A DNA stretch of 64,000 nt, taken from assembly GCA_009760855.2 (NCBI GenBank), contig WPIO01000065.1, positions 2,079,001 through 2,143,000 on the forward strand, written 5' to 3'. Under the pieces are notes generated by a model. The model had not been told where the DNA came from, made no database searches, and saw only the letters and a list, made by a program, of their open reading frames with translations. Shown one piece after another: positions 46,970 to 59,161 of this stretch. This stretch comes from Cristatella mucedo. Its lineage: Eukaryota > Bryozoa > Phylactolaemata > Cristatellidae. A program made the translations under genes and the position numbers. The stretch's first letter is position 1, and every line of letters starts with the position of its first letter.

Positions 46970-48835
46970 TAATGTGATGCAGCCTGTTTTCCATAATCTC
47001 GGTCAAAGCCTCCTGGCACCTCAATTACCATCACGACTTCCCGCTGTTTTGTTTGGAAGATGCCCTGGAATGTGCTCGATACGTTTCGAGAATTATGTCG
47101 ATGAAATCACACGGTTCCAGTTTCACGAGGTTGAACGGCATCACTATCGCGGAGCGAGATCGTCAGCAGCCTGGTTATAGGAGTCAAGGTTATAGGTTAT
47201 AGGAGTCAAGGTTATAGGTTATAGGAGTCAAGGTTATAGGTTATAGGAGTCAAGCGCAGCCTTAACACAAGCCACACCATCTGTTAGTTTCAATCCGAAA
47301 AGAGCAATCTCTGTCAAAATAGACGTTCGGCCAGCACCATCTAGATCTTGCAACAGGTCTCGAGTCCAGGAGCCCTGGTTGCAGAGGTGGCGCTCCGCGT
47401 CTACGATTTTAACCCACCAACGAAATTACGTATTCATCAGGCTGCATGCTCTCGGACTCATTCTTTAGAATACATCAGTTCAATATTCATTGATTGCATA
47501 AGGCGGAAGGAAAGATATTCGATCTCAGCGGTTGGTTTTTTTGGGAAAGAATCATGTTTGGAGATTGCAGAATCACCAACGTGACGTTGACCAGCTCGAC
47601 TAGTGGTCGGTTACCGGCCGCCATCAATCACCAATGTTCGTCCGGAGCAGAAGCAGGATTCTTCTCAGTAATCCGATTCATCAAAAGACGGCAATGCTGG
47701 AGCATCCAAGATAGGATTCGCTCAAAATGAGCCCATTGATTTTTTATCTTTAGGGCATGTTGCACCCATTTCGAGCTGTACATTCTGCTGGCGGCGTAGA
47801 TGAAGGCGGAAATCCCGAACGGTCTTGTAGAACGAGCATCCATCGATAAAATGGCAGCAATTCTTTCCGACAAGGTCGACCGGATGAGGAGCGAACCATA
47901 TGGGCATCAACGCGGATTCAGCCTCTTGATCGATTCGTGTCACCACACCCAAATTTCGTCCGGTCATTTCGTTCTCGCCGTCGGAGCTGAATGCAACGAC
48001 TTTTGAACGCCAGCTGTCGAATAGCCCATCCAGAATGCGACATATCATGGCAGCAATGTTCGCAGCAGTATGAAGATCGTAGAAAGGCACTGCGATCAGA
48101 TGCTGATTGCTCAGAACAAACACAAACATTGGCACACAAATGAATCCGAATGTCGAAGTGCGAGACTGGTCGATGCGTAGAGCTATCGCCAGCAAGAGAA
48201 AAACCCCCAAACTCGGGCAGAGCTCTAAATATCGCATATGCATTGAAGATTAATGGCGACACTGGCTCGGACATACTTGCTGACGAGAGCATCATTGATT
48301 CCGATAAGCTTGACATTGTGGAAGGCCTCTTTGTGCATATCGATGGCAGCAGCAGTTTGACGAATAGACAATCCAATAGAAGTGCGATCTAGGGCGAGCT
48401 CGAATCGCTTTGCGTTTTTTATGATGACCTGATAAGAAGACATTGCGTTGAGAACTGGTTAGAACAGAGACAAGCTTTACTCCATGATAAAGCCTTCGAA
48501 TCTTCATCAGCACGAAAGAACAGTTTGGTAATATCCTCCACAACTTTCTAATCCACAACGAGATTTAGGTCATCGCTGCTCTTGACAATGTATCGATCGA
48601 CGGACAACGGTTTCGCCGCATTAAATAATTCCTTCTTTTCTGCCGGTGCAGCCTTCTTGTACTTCTCCCATTCGACGGTGTGCTGGTTTCTGTTTTGCTT
48701 TTCGTAGTTTTTTTTGCAGAATGGAACGCTGCAGTACTTGGTGTTTTCAGTGCACTGGCGCTCCGCACCTTTCTTCTACATTCGTTTGAAGGTCGTGCAA
48801 AAACGGCACATGACTGACATGACACGGGACTTGTT
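46970..48835 (-). pseudogene. Decayed hAT-like transposase with BED-type N terminus
   Basis: Read from 48835 leftward, alternative frames give a Cys-rich start (MCRFCTTFKRM ... FCKKNYEKQNRNQHTVEWEK), then GFSLAGDSSTHRPVSHFDIR, then NQHLIAVPFYDLHTA, a core with AFSSDGENEMTGRNLGVVTR, then APHPVDLV and, near 47650, ASAPDEHW and VNVTLVILQS. The order matches the BED finger, RNase H-like core and C-terminal part of a hAT-type transposase family. At least one frameshift (about 48150) and several stops break it. The intervals between motifs look complete, so this is a near full-length copy inactivated by point lesions. I did not identify terminal inverted repeats or an 8-bp target duplication. Confidence 0.7.
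47173..47254. repeat. 22-bp tandem repeat, about 3.7 copies
   Basis: Unit GGTTATAGGAGTCAAGGTT plus ATA, repeated with no visible change inside the 3' part of the hAT-like remnant. Confidence 0.9.
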
Positions 48836-51594
48836 GTCGCGTTCAGTAACTAAAAATTCGAATTCTAGAGTGTGGTGAACGTGTTCGACGACTCATTTCT
48901 GAAGTCAAAAGTTTTCAAAAGGCACGTTTAAGTCGCGGGACAGTCGTAGGTGCACGAATTGATACCCAGGGATTGCTTTGTTTTATTCTGCGTCACTCAA
49001 TCTTAAGATTGAGTATATGCGGTGTCTAAAAATAGAATGGCACATCTTATGTGGCCTGTTATAGACCTGAATACTCATGCAATAGCCCGCTTATGTTGGG
49101 TTACCGTCAAACGTATTAAGGATACGTGCCTTGAGCGAAGACATTTTTCATTCAACTGCTATCGCAATCTCGAAACAATTACATGTCCCCCATTTTTATT
49201 CCAGATCAATAAAAATTGATATCTGAAATAATTTCGCCTGTCAATGAGAGAAAGAGAAGAGAGAGGGACACGTGTCTCTTCACATTTCTTTTTATTAATA
49301 TAAACAGCGTAGGCAGTTTTGACCGGAAATACATACTTCAAGCGCAAAACAACGAATCACCTGCAGTGTTAACAAAACATACATAAACCACTGAAAATTG
49401 CCAAAATCAAGATTTAGTGTCACGCTGGTAAAGAAATAATCCCACGGTCACTATTTCAACAAATAATTACGAGCCACTAAAAACCAAGCCATAATCACAC
49501 ACAGCAATATGCAAGCATAGACTAGGCAATGATTTTGTAACACTTGTAAAGAAAAATATGCATCAGCCGATATTACCGGGACAAATCTCACTCCTTTTAT
49601 TCCAAGATGGCCTATTAGGAAAAGATTTTCAAATATTATGGCTTTTCAGCACTGAAAAATCCGACAGCTGAAAAACAAGTTCAACATTTCGATGCTTCAG
49701 CATCACTTTTAAAAATAGCTAAATGTATGGAATAAATTCTACTAATCATCATTTTGGATAGACACGTGATCTGGACAGTACCCATTAGCTCGAAGCTTGG
49801 TGCATGAGATAAATATCAGGCCTCCCTACCTATTGCGAACAAATCCAAAATCTAGCTGACAAACTCGATGTGATATTTTTCTTTGTGGTGCCTCAAAAAA
49901 CGTTCACAGCAGCACGCTGTAACTAGAACCAAAATCAAGACTAAGTAGAAAGAAATACTAATACTAATTATCCAATGGGTAATACAAAAAATGTATCTTA
50001 ACAAATCAGAGAAATTAGAACTATTTTTGAGTTTTATCAGCAGGTTAATAACTCAAACTTTCTGAATCGCTGACTTGCATAATAATAGCTAACACGAGAC
50101 GATTAGGACGATAATATTTCATTGAACAATTAACGTTAAAAACGTAGGTTCAGCTTGCCTTATAGAACTAATGCGAAAGGTCACAGCTGAAAGTCAGTTT
50201 TCAACAGCATCTTGACCTTTCCAAGAGCTAATAAGGATGGCTGAGATTCGCTTTCTTACCTAAGTGTTATAAAAATCAAACACTATCACCAGGTTTCTGC
50301 GCAAAATTGGTTGGGTGTCTATTGAACCTACGACTACTGACCCTACGACAACCTGCAGCAACCAGCCTATACGACAATTGATCTATATACCATTTGGTCT
50401 GCGGCTATTGCACCTACGACAACTGGCCTGTACTAACTGACCTGTACGACGTTTGATCTTTATGTCAATTTATAAGAAAAATACACAATTTTTAATTGAA
50501 ACAATTGGTACAAACAATAAAAAATGAATTCATGACTGTGTGAATGTTTTGTATTTATGCAACAGCATTATTTGTACAACAGTTTTTTCTCTTAAAAGCG
50601 TCAAGAAATGTTCATTACATTCTAGATAAAAATCGATCTTAATTTTACTGCAGCTTCCCAACTAGCTATTCGGCATTGCTATTTTTCCTTCGTGGCAGTG
50701 TTCTGGAGCTCGATTTCAAAGTACTGTAGTGCCATTCGTTATTAGACGAGCCTTGCAACCATGGTGGTGGTAATTTCAGCATCGCCAATTCGTAGTGCCG
50801 CTTGCATTAACGATTACTTTCTAGTATTCAAAGTTTCTATATATCGCAGTAGCATTTCCACGCTCAGAAATTCCGTACTGTATCGCTGACTCCATGATTT
50901 ATAAATATTGTTATGTTCAACGATATTAACTTCACAAATTATCATTCTATTTACTTATACTAGCTTATATCCAATCCTTATAAAAGTCTATAACCTATTA
51001 TATATATAACCTAATTTAATCAAATTAAACCGACCTGCACCAGTTTTATTTGTATGGCCTATTTCTGATCTTAGGGCCACTTGTCAACGATCAGTAGTCA
51101 TATAGATCAATTGTCGTATAAATGGAGAAATGCATAGACGCAGAAATATAATCCACTGGTATACCACTATGGGTTGTCGCAAACGCCACTTTGCGACTAT
51201 CTGTAGCTGCGTTTGTGCAAGCAGCTTTCCTCCTCAGTCGGTGCCGATTTCTAATCGTCTTTTCTCTTGATTTGGGCTAGTACGTCACTAAGTGCTAACG
51301 CATTTCAGGGAAGGAGCCAAGTCAGCCGACTCTGATTAACTCTTTGAACGTGGACTCCAAATGGGTTGCAGCCGTAGCGTATTACTTTGATGCAAGGAAG
51401 AAGCCATGTGCCTTTTTACGGAATAAAAATACGAAAGCTGAACGGCACGTGTGATTTAAAGCTATGCACCACACACCGGTGACAACGCAAATTACATACA
51501 ACTTTTTAATTTTCCAGCAACAGTTGTCTATATGCTTAACTTCCCTACGTTTATATGCTTCTCACGCTTCAACAAAGTGATGACTGCAGCGATG
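48836..51594. other. No gene recognised; A/T-rich
   Basis: About 2.8 kb with no open frame of note. A short GA-rich tract lies near 49245-49265. Clusters of related ACGAC/CTGACC words near 50320-50460 look like old degenerate tandem repeats. Confidence 0.55.
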
Positions 51595-52860
51595 AACTCA
51601 ACCTCTGCGGGTGATGGCTTGGCAGCTGCATGATGTAACCCTCTTTCGTATCAGCCTCCGCATTACAGCAGGGCGCTGTAAAGCGGGACTCAGTCGGCGA
51701 TCAGCGTTTTCTGTATAGATGTAAGCGCCCTGATTAGAAGGAACGTCGGAAAGGAGGAAATTCGATAGTCTAAACGCAGCGTAAGAACTGTGTATAACAC
51801 CCACAGTTTGACGCGCAGCTAAGGCCGTGCCAGTAGTAAAATCAACAAGTCGTGGAAATTATAAGTTTTAAAGACCGGTTATGCGATCGCATTGGCTAGA
51901 TTCGGGCAGGCAATATACAAAGCAGCCGATCTCGGAAGCTGGGCGTACACGGCGCACGGCTAGAACGGCCATTGTATCGCCTCACCTCGCCCTAGATGAG
52001 ACTAACTCCAAGTAAGACCTACACCAGAGACTGGAGAGACTGTACTGAGCAGGACGCAAAAAGAGACAGTGAGAGAAAGATAGAGAGAAAGGAAGAGAGT
52101 CATCCGTCGCGCGTTGGCACGCATTTGTCTGCATGCAGCGCCTTAGCTCAAATGCTTGCATTTCCGTTTAGGCGCACATTTTTTTCAATATTAGTAGAGC
52201 GGTACAACCTTTCCTCGGTGTTAGTGGTGATCCCATTCGAAAGGCTTATTTACAGAGCTCAAAAAGAGCCAAAACCGGCTACTACCAGCTACTTGCAGCC
52301 GACAACCTCGGAACGCCTGCTGCAGCACTCGAACCAACAACGTTCTCAAGGTTTCAACGGTTAAGACCAGCACACAGACATTCTTTGGCTGTCCCTGAAA
52401 TTAAGCGTCTTAAGCATGCCCAGCTAGTCACCAGTATTTGGCGTACGTGACCGTAAGAAAGTGAAAAGTGATATCGAATAAGGTGAACAGTGCACATTGA
52501 CACAGAAGGCGATTGACCAGCAGCACGAGCAGTAAAGGAATGCTGCAAAAGAAGCCAGCCTAACTAGCTGTAAAATATCCCATCATGACCTATGCACCGG
52601 TTGTGGACGCGAGCTCTGCTTAATGTGGACATATGCACGAAGCACCTGCTTTCGAACATGATTTTCACGCGAACAAGGAGAACAGCAAATGTTTACAATC
52701 GTAAGGGTGTGCAGAGGCAACAGCTGCTTGCAGCGAGGCGTGAACTATAATATTGCTTCCTCTTCAGTGCATGCAAAGTGCCTACGTAGAGGTTAAGTTC
52801 TCCGATATGCTATACATATTTTTTTAATTATAACGATTACCGCGTGACAATAATTGCAGT
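51595..52860 (-). repeat. Dispersed repeat family R, copy 1
   Basis: Shares CTCTTTCGTATCAGCCTCCG and CATTACAGCAGGGCGCTGT with the copies at 53400 and 58670. Its middle contains a tRNA-like segment (about 52280-52350). Its right part (52410-52860) matches 60550-61075. The tRNA-like part reads on the minus strand. No protein is evident. Confidence 0.75.
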
Positions 52861-53104
52861 GATTCAGAATAAGCAGTACACTAGCAAATGTTCGACTAAA
52901 TAGGCGATCATCAGATCAGCTTACCAATCAAAACCTCTAGCTCGTACTAATGGACTCCACTGCTAAAGTAAAGTTGGCAGACGCTCGTAGGCTCGAGTAT
53001 ATTGAGAAATCAAAAGCACTGCCTTTAACGCGGGATCTTCGTGCGTTGTAGCAGCGGTTTTACTTTTTCCTACACAGAAAACTCCTTGCCGTCTGTTTAA
53101 AATA

Positions 53105-54130
53105 GCCACCGACGCACCTATAACGGCTCAAAATACTTATGACCTGTGTAATTACTCGGAAAGACCTTTTTATACGTTTATCTTCCTTGGATTAATATTT
53201 TACTCAAAATAATATAATAATATAACTCATTTATATAGCGCCCCAAGAGAACTTAATCTCTATGCAGGCGCTTCACATATGCCTCGGGGCTCGAGCCCAC
53301 GACCTCAATCAGATCTTGGTCGGAGCGAGCACCTTAACTGCTAGACCAAACTAGCTCGGCAATACGGTGTGCTAATCACTGAAACCGCATACTCGACTTC
53401 TGCAGGGATGACTTGGCGGCCTTCTGATGAAACCCTCTTTCGTATCAGCCTCTCCATTACAGCAGGGCGCTGTGAAGCGGGACTCAGTCGGCAATCAGCG
53501 TTTTCTTCAACGATTTAAGCACCCTGACTATAAGGACAGTCGGCTTCGATAACGAAAAGAAACTTTGGACTAAACGCAGCACACAAAACTTTGGCTGGCA
53601 ACAGCCGTTCGACGTGCAGCTATCGCCGTACATAAAATAACTTCTACAAGTGTCAGATATTCTAAAATGTCGAGAGGAGTTCCACTGCCATACTTGCTAG
53701 CTTAAGGGAGGCTTGTATGCAAAGCAGCCTATCTCAGATGTAAACTGTAAGCGGCACACGGCTAGCACGATCATTGCATCGCTTCGCATTAAAGAGATCG
53801 GGAAAGAGTTAGACCTAAGGTAGGAGCGAAATGTTATTTATCGACCGTTGGAAGGCATTAGTCATTATGCAATGCCTTCGCTTAAATGCTCGCATTTCAG
53901 TTGACAAACATATTTAGGCAAAGCGGTGCCATCTTTCTTCAAGTTAACGGTTAGCCGATTTGTGTAGCCCTGTTTGCATTTCGGCAGAAGAACCGTACCA
54001 GATACTGCTACCACTTGCAGTAGGCCACCTCGGAACGCCTGCCGCAGGACTTGAACCGATAACCTGGGTCGTGAATATCGAGTTCCTTAACCCTGGACTT
54101 AGACGCAGACGTCCACAAGGCTTTCAAATG
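53105..54130 (-). repeat. Dispersed repeat family R, copy 2
   Basis: Starts with CGCACCTATAACGGCTCAAA, as does the copy at 58535. It is interrupted by a family S SINE (53205-53375), then continues with the shared block and a tRNA-like end. The minus strand of that end has a perfect B-box match, GGTTCAAGTCC, at about 54045-54055. The unit ends roughly 330 bp beyond the stop codon of the intact Ig gene. Confidence 0.8.
53205..53375 (-). repeat. tRNA-derived SINE (family S) inside repeat R
   Basis: On the minus strand: tRNA-like head ending in GGGCTCGAGCCCC, then GTGAAGCGCCTGCATAGAGA, TTAAGTTCTCTTGGGGCGCT and an ATTATATT tail. The tail is the closest SINE match to the LINE 1 3' end. It is absent from repeat R copy 3 at the homologous place (58640). 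Confidence 0.8.
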
Positions 54131-54455
54131 ATTAGTGTTTTATTTCTACACGCCAGTGCCTGGGTAACATGGGCCAGTCATGTCGCAGGGCATGCACTCT
54201 AGCGACAGCAGCACCTGACAGCAGCTGACGTCACCGGCAAAGACTGGATGACCTGCCGCCGGCGGCTCAAGGTCTCAGCAATGCAAGGACGCTCAGCGTT
54301 TTCCGCGGATGAAAGAAAACGCGACGAATTGGAGCATTGTTTTCCACTACGGCCAAGTCAGCTATGAAATTCAACAGTAATCACGATAGTTTCGCTAGAA
54401 TGACAGGGCCTCCTCACAGCTCGTGTCGTCGTTCTGGCTCTTTCTTGGCTCCGGC

Positions 54456-56974
54456 TTAGCTGCTGACCGTCACCTTCTCTGTGACAAAGCGGTTAATGCC
54501 GACCGTGGAAGCACTGCATTGATACTCGCCAGAGTCGGACACGACCGCGCCTCTGATCACCAGCCTTGATGCCACCTCCGTGTAAGCCGGCTGACTCCCG
54601 TTCAGCAGTTTACCTTGTCCGCTGGAGGCACAGCTGGAGGAGCTTTGATTAGTACATTGCTGCCTCGTCGATGCACTTTCAATTGACACGCGACGATCAG
54701 TCGAGTTCTGAAAGAATTTGTAATCGACTAAGACCAACGATTCGTGGAAAGAAATCCTCACGCCTTCATTGCCACTGTTCAAAACATGAATTCCCAAACG
54801 CACTTTTGAGAGTCAGACTTGCAACGATGTTTCCGAGCTGAGACGCCACGAGCTAGTGTAGCCGATAAGGACGACGCCGGCGAGCTGGGCGGTCAAAGGG
54901 AAGATGGGAAACCCCTACAGCCGCCTATCGATGCCCACAGGCGCTTCACGCCTTCAATGCGGCGGGCGAAGCTCAATTTAGCAGTGCTCCCGGTGTGCTC
55001 GACTTTTTTGCGAGATTCTGCCAATCGATGGGGCAAAGTCGCAGGAAAGAGCAGGAAAGAGCTGACGAACGGCCCTGATGAGAGAGAAGCTGAGCGACGG
55101 CGGCAGAGAGGCAGAGGCCGGGGGAGGCAGGCCGGGCTGCCGTCCAGAAAGCAGTGCTTACATTTATCGTGATGCCATTCTTCATCCACGTCCAGGTCAC
55201 GGGGTTCCCACTGAAGATGTTCGTCGTACAATGCAACGACATAGTAGAACCTTGAGCGTAAGCGTAGCCACCTGGCGAGCTCATCCAAGGCTGGCTAATA
55301 GCCAACTGAGAACCTGTGGACGCAGCATTTAATGCACACTCCAACGTCACCTCTCAAAGCGGCTCTGCTGCTCAGCTACAGCATGGCGATTCAGCTCGAC
55401 CATCGCACCACGCCGCCACTGCTCGCCATAATTAGAGTTAGGCAGCAGCTAATGCTTTGCTGACGAAAAGAAAGACGGGCGAGTTTCAAAGAAGCCAAGA
55501 CCAGTAGCGAGCAGACAAGATACCGTAGCCAGATCGCCGAGCCCACGCATTCGTTAATGTTTCGCTAGCAAACAATGTGGCGAGCTGTACTGATGCTCGG
55601 GCAAGCAAGTTCTGCCTTACCGTACAGGACGCGCAAGTGCAGCCTTTTCTCCTGGGGGATGGAGCCGCTGTGCTCCACCTGACAGATGTACGTTCCTGCA
55701 GCTTGCAGCGACGATATCTCCACGAGGAAGCCCCTTCGCGGGTCGTACTGCAGCCCGCTCTGGGCGGACGCCACTAGACCACCGCCTCCGTCGGCAGCTT
55801 CCGCCGTCCAGTTGAAGAGCAAAGCCCGATCGGCGGTGCCAACCGTACGAAATAGCTTCACTCGCACGTCCGGCGAAGTTACGCCGCAAGGCAGAAGCAA
55901 CCTTCTTCCCGTCACGCCGACTAAAACGGTAGGCTCGTTTGCTCTCGTTAGCCCCTGAAAGAGTCTGCTCGGGTCTGCAACGCACGAGAAACATAAGCCC
56001 CAGCCGCATTCCAATCAACGCTCGAGCGCGGACAGTGAAGCTCCGTTTGCAAAGACGCATTAGCCAGTCACGTACCGCTGACGAAAACGAAGACACTTGG
56101 CCGTCGTTCCGATGCTCTGTCTGCTGCGTCGGTCCCTAACGACTCGGCCGAGCGGTTGCCGCGAGCGCAGGAGTACTCTCCCGTGTCCAAGTGCGTGGCA
56201 TTGACGACGCTCAGCGTGCTCGACCATTCGCTTTTCGCCTCAACCCACGAGAGCGACACTGACGACGAGCCATGCATGGAGTGCTGCAGCGGTGAGGAAA
56301 TTCCTTTGGTCGAGCGCATTGGCAAAGTTTGCACGTCAGCTGACGCGAATGCCAGGCAAAGTTCGCGCTCGCGCGCCCGCCACTGCTCACGTTGGACTTC
56401 TTGCCCGGGTACGTCCATTCGAGGTCGGCGGTTGAGCCGCTGCACGTCAGCTGAATATTACCGCCGGCCTGACGCCGCAAGAAGCTGGCATTGATTTCGA
56501 GCAGCGAATCCTGGTCTACGGCGAGGGAGAGCGAGCGCGGCGGTATGCGATCCTTGCCTGCTACGGTGCAGAAGCCGCGCCAAACGAGCGGACCTCGGAC
56601 GAGGAGGATCGGCACCGGCCAGATATGGCAGCATCGCGGCCATGAGCACTCTCGCTACCGATGGGTGCCATAGTCCCGGTGCCTCAGCTGCTGCTGCTCT
56701 CGGCAGAGCAGCAGCCGTTGCGATCTAGCAGGGATCGGCGAGACGCGTGGCTATACTTGCAAGAACCTATTGCCGGGCTGCCGCCGCGAGCCACTCGCCG
56801 GCAGTTCTTATTATTCCTCCCGACCGAAGCAGTCATTTCAGAGAGCGCAGCCATCGCATGCGTAGACTTACCCACGTTACCGAGGCGGTACTCTCCCACG
56901 GTCTCACTGCAAGCACGGCCGCCGCCGAGAAGTATAACCGCCAATAACGCCAAATGTCCTCTTCCGAAGTCCAT
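54456..56974 (-). CDS. Secreted three-Ig protein resembling VEGFR/PDGFR D1-D3 (intact, six exons)
   Basis: Exons: 56974-56872, 56557-56391, 56283-56076, 55974-55621, 55313-55162, 54707-54456 (TAA). All five introns are GT..AG, 101-454 bp long, with phases 1, 0, 1, 1, 0; the total is 1236 nt, 411 residues. The start ATG has a strong context (GCCATGG), and no upstream in-frame ATG exists. Residues 1 to about 22 form a signal peptide (HLALLAVILLGGG). Ig D1: Cys73-Cys129 with DTGEYSC. Ig D2: Cys189-Cys257 with GRRLLLPCGVTSPDVRVKL, YDPRRGF and TYICQVE, the pattern of D2 in class III/V receptors. Ig D3: Cys306-Cys392 with WTWMKNG and SDSGEYQC, plus an extra Cys346/Cys354 pair. Several N-glycosylation sites are present. 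The linker FVFVSD between D1 and D2 resembles that of VEGFR1. D2-D3 is the growth-factor-binding region in those receptors. No transmembrane or kinase part follows, so I infer a soluble ligand-binding or decoy protein. Ligand, expression and any longer splice form are unknown; another Ig family cannot be excluded. Confidence 0.85.
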
Positions 56975-57394
56975 GGCGAGCGGGAGTGCTGGAATCTCGA
57001 CGACCAGACCGTGCAACGCGTAAGGTGCTTTTAGCGTCAACTGATGCCCGACCGGCAGTGCATCCGGTGGTTACGTCCCGGCCAACGGATTATCGCGCTT
57101 CCGGTAAACCTATGAAAGCGACCCTGAGGATTCGTCGGCATGCCCCATCAGACAATATATAATTCTAAAGGTAAATTTTAACTGTGAAAGCGCACGTTGC
57201 TCTGTGTGTTTAAATTAGCAAATATTTCTCTTTTTTTTTGCTTCTTTCTCAAGTTGCTCGACAATGACTATTGCAACACCGTAACGCAGCACCTATAAAT
57301 ACACCAAGAAAGAACTAACGTGAAAGCGATGCCTGAAACAGACAGACGCAGCGACCAACAAAGCTATTCTATTATAATTGTGAATATTCTTGCA
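56975..57394. other. Upstream flank of the Ig gene
   Basis: About 420 bp between the start codon and a microsatellite. No clear TATA box or initiator could be assigned on the minus strand; the first 100 bp upstream of the ATG are G/C rich and probably contain the 5' UTR. Confidence 0.4.
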
Positions 57395-57465
57395 CACACA
57401 CATATATATATACATATATATATATATATATTGTGTGTGTGTGTGTGTGTGCGTGCGTGCGTGCG

Positions 57466-57517
<52 letters not shown>

Positions 57518-57545
57518 TGTGCACGTATGCGTATTCGTATATATA
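57395..57545. repeat. (TA)n(TG)n microsatellite
   Basis: TA repeats, then TG with an inserted GTGC/GTGCG stretch. It lies about 430 bp upstream of the Ig start codon. Confidence 0.97.
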
Positions 57546-57614
57546 CTCAATGACTAGTAAATATGTATGTAATCGCACGCGTCCCTATCCGTAACTTAAC
57601 GGCAAACCAATTGT

Positions 57615-58530
57615 GATTCGGAAATTAAAAGGTTAAAGCTCAAAATCGGCTCTGCCAACATATCTACTGTTGAATCTGCACGAAATCTAGGTTTCATGTT
57701 CCAAAGTGACCTTTCGTTAGATGACCACATCAGCTCTACAGTCAAGTCTTCTTACTTGCATCTACATAACACTGCTACAATTCGGGGTTGCTTAGATAAA
57801 GATACCACATCTAAGCTGGTAAATACATTTCTTATATCCCGTCTTAACTTCTGTAACTCACTGTTTGCTGGTCTACCGGTATGTGCAATCAGGCACTTAC
57901 AGCTGATGCAAAACTCTGCAGCTAGACTTGTCTACTGCGAGCACTGCGGTTGCCATATCACGCATCTTCTCGTCGACCTGCACTGGCTACCGGTCAAGTA
58001 ACGGAACGACTTCGAGGTTTTGTCGCTCACTTTTAGGTCCCTGCATTCTTTGGCTCCAGCCTATCTATCAGATCTGCTCCTCCAACAGGCTAAGCGTCGT
58101 ACCACCCGCCTTTCGGAAAATAACTGTTTACCTATACCTCCTACAGACTTCAAATAATTTGGAGACCGTGCCTTTAGTTCGTATGCTCCCAAAGAGTGGA
58201 GCTCGCTGTCGACATCCGTCACGACATATCCTAACTTCAAAACATTCAAAAAGATATTTAAAATGCACCTATTTGTGGCAGCATTTAGTGAGTCCCTGTG
58301 ATTCGTCTTTAATGTGCTTATAAGTGCCGATACTGTTGCATGCTGCCACTAACCACACCTGTATGCTGACCCTGTGTATTTCACTCCCAACCATGTCATT
58401 CATGTTGTTTATAAAGCATGGCACTACTCACCATTCAATCGCGTTTCCATTTGCAGCGAATGTAAAGCGCTTAGAAAGAGATTGAGTTATCTAAGATTAC
58501 TTTCTCAAGTGTATTATTATTGTTATTATT
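57615..58530 (+). mobile_element. LINE family 1 (CR1/L2-like) C-terminal fragment
   Basis: Frame open from about 57616 to 58001: LGFMFQSDLSLDDHISS, SRLNFCNSLFAGLP, LQLMQNSAARLV, DLHWLPVK, then a stop (TAA replaces Gln of the KQR motif). The remainder continues with two frame changes to the 3' UTR, which ends in ATTATTATTGTTATTATT near 58530. It is 5' truncated. Family R copy 3 begins directly at its 3' end. Confidence 0.9.
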
Positions 58531-59125
58531 ACAAACGCACCTATAACGACGCAAAATACTTAGCACTTTCTCAATAACCCAATAAGACATGTGTGCAAGT
58601 TTATCTTTTGATTAATATTTTACTTAGAATACGCTACAATAATCATTGCAACCGCATACTCGACTTCTGGGGGTGATGGCTGGGCGGCTTTCCGGAGAAA
58701 TTCACTTTCGCATGAGCCTCCGCGTTACAGCAGGACGCTGTGAAGCGGGACCAAGTCCGCACTCGGCGCTTTCTTATTAGAGGTAAGCACTCTGACTAAA
58801 AGAAAAGTCGGCGTCGACAACGAAAAAAGACGATAGTCTAAACGCAGCGTAAAAACTTTCGCTGGCACCCACTGTTCGATGTGCAGCTACCGCCATGCCT
58901 ATAATAACTTAGACTAGTGGCAGATATTCTAAAATGTCGAGACCATTACCTCGGCTGTTTTGCTAGCTGCAGGAAGGCCTGCATATAGAACAGACGATCT
59001 CAGCAGCAAACTGTAAGAGGCACACGACTAGTACGGTCGTTGCATCTCCTGGCATAAAACAGATCGGGAAAGAGTTAGTCATATGGTGGGAGTGCTATCA
59101 AAAGAGACCAAAAGGCAGAGAGAGA

Positions 59126-59161
<36 letters not shown>

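Noticed and set aside
54819-55172. 117-codon plus-strand frame inside the intact gene
   Set aside because: It lies across an intron and exon 5 of the minus-strand Ig gene, and has no domain; it is a shadow frame.
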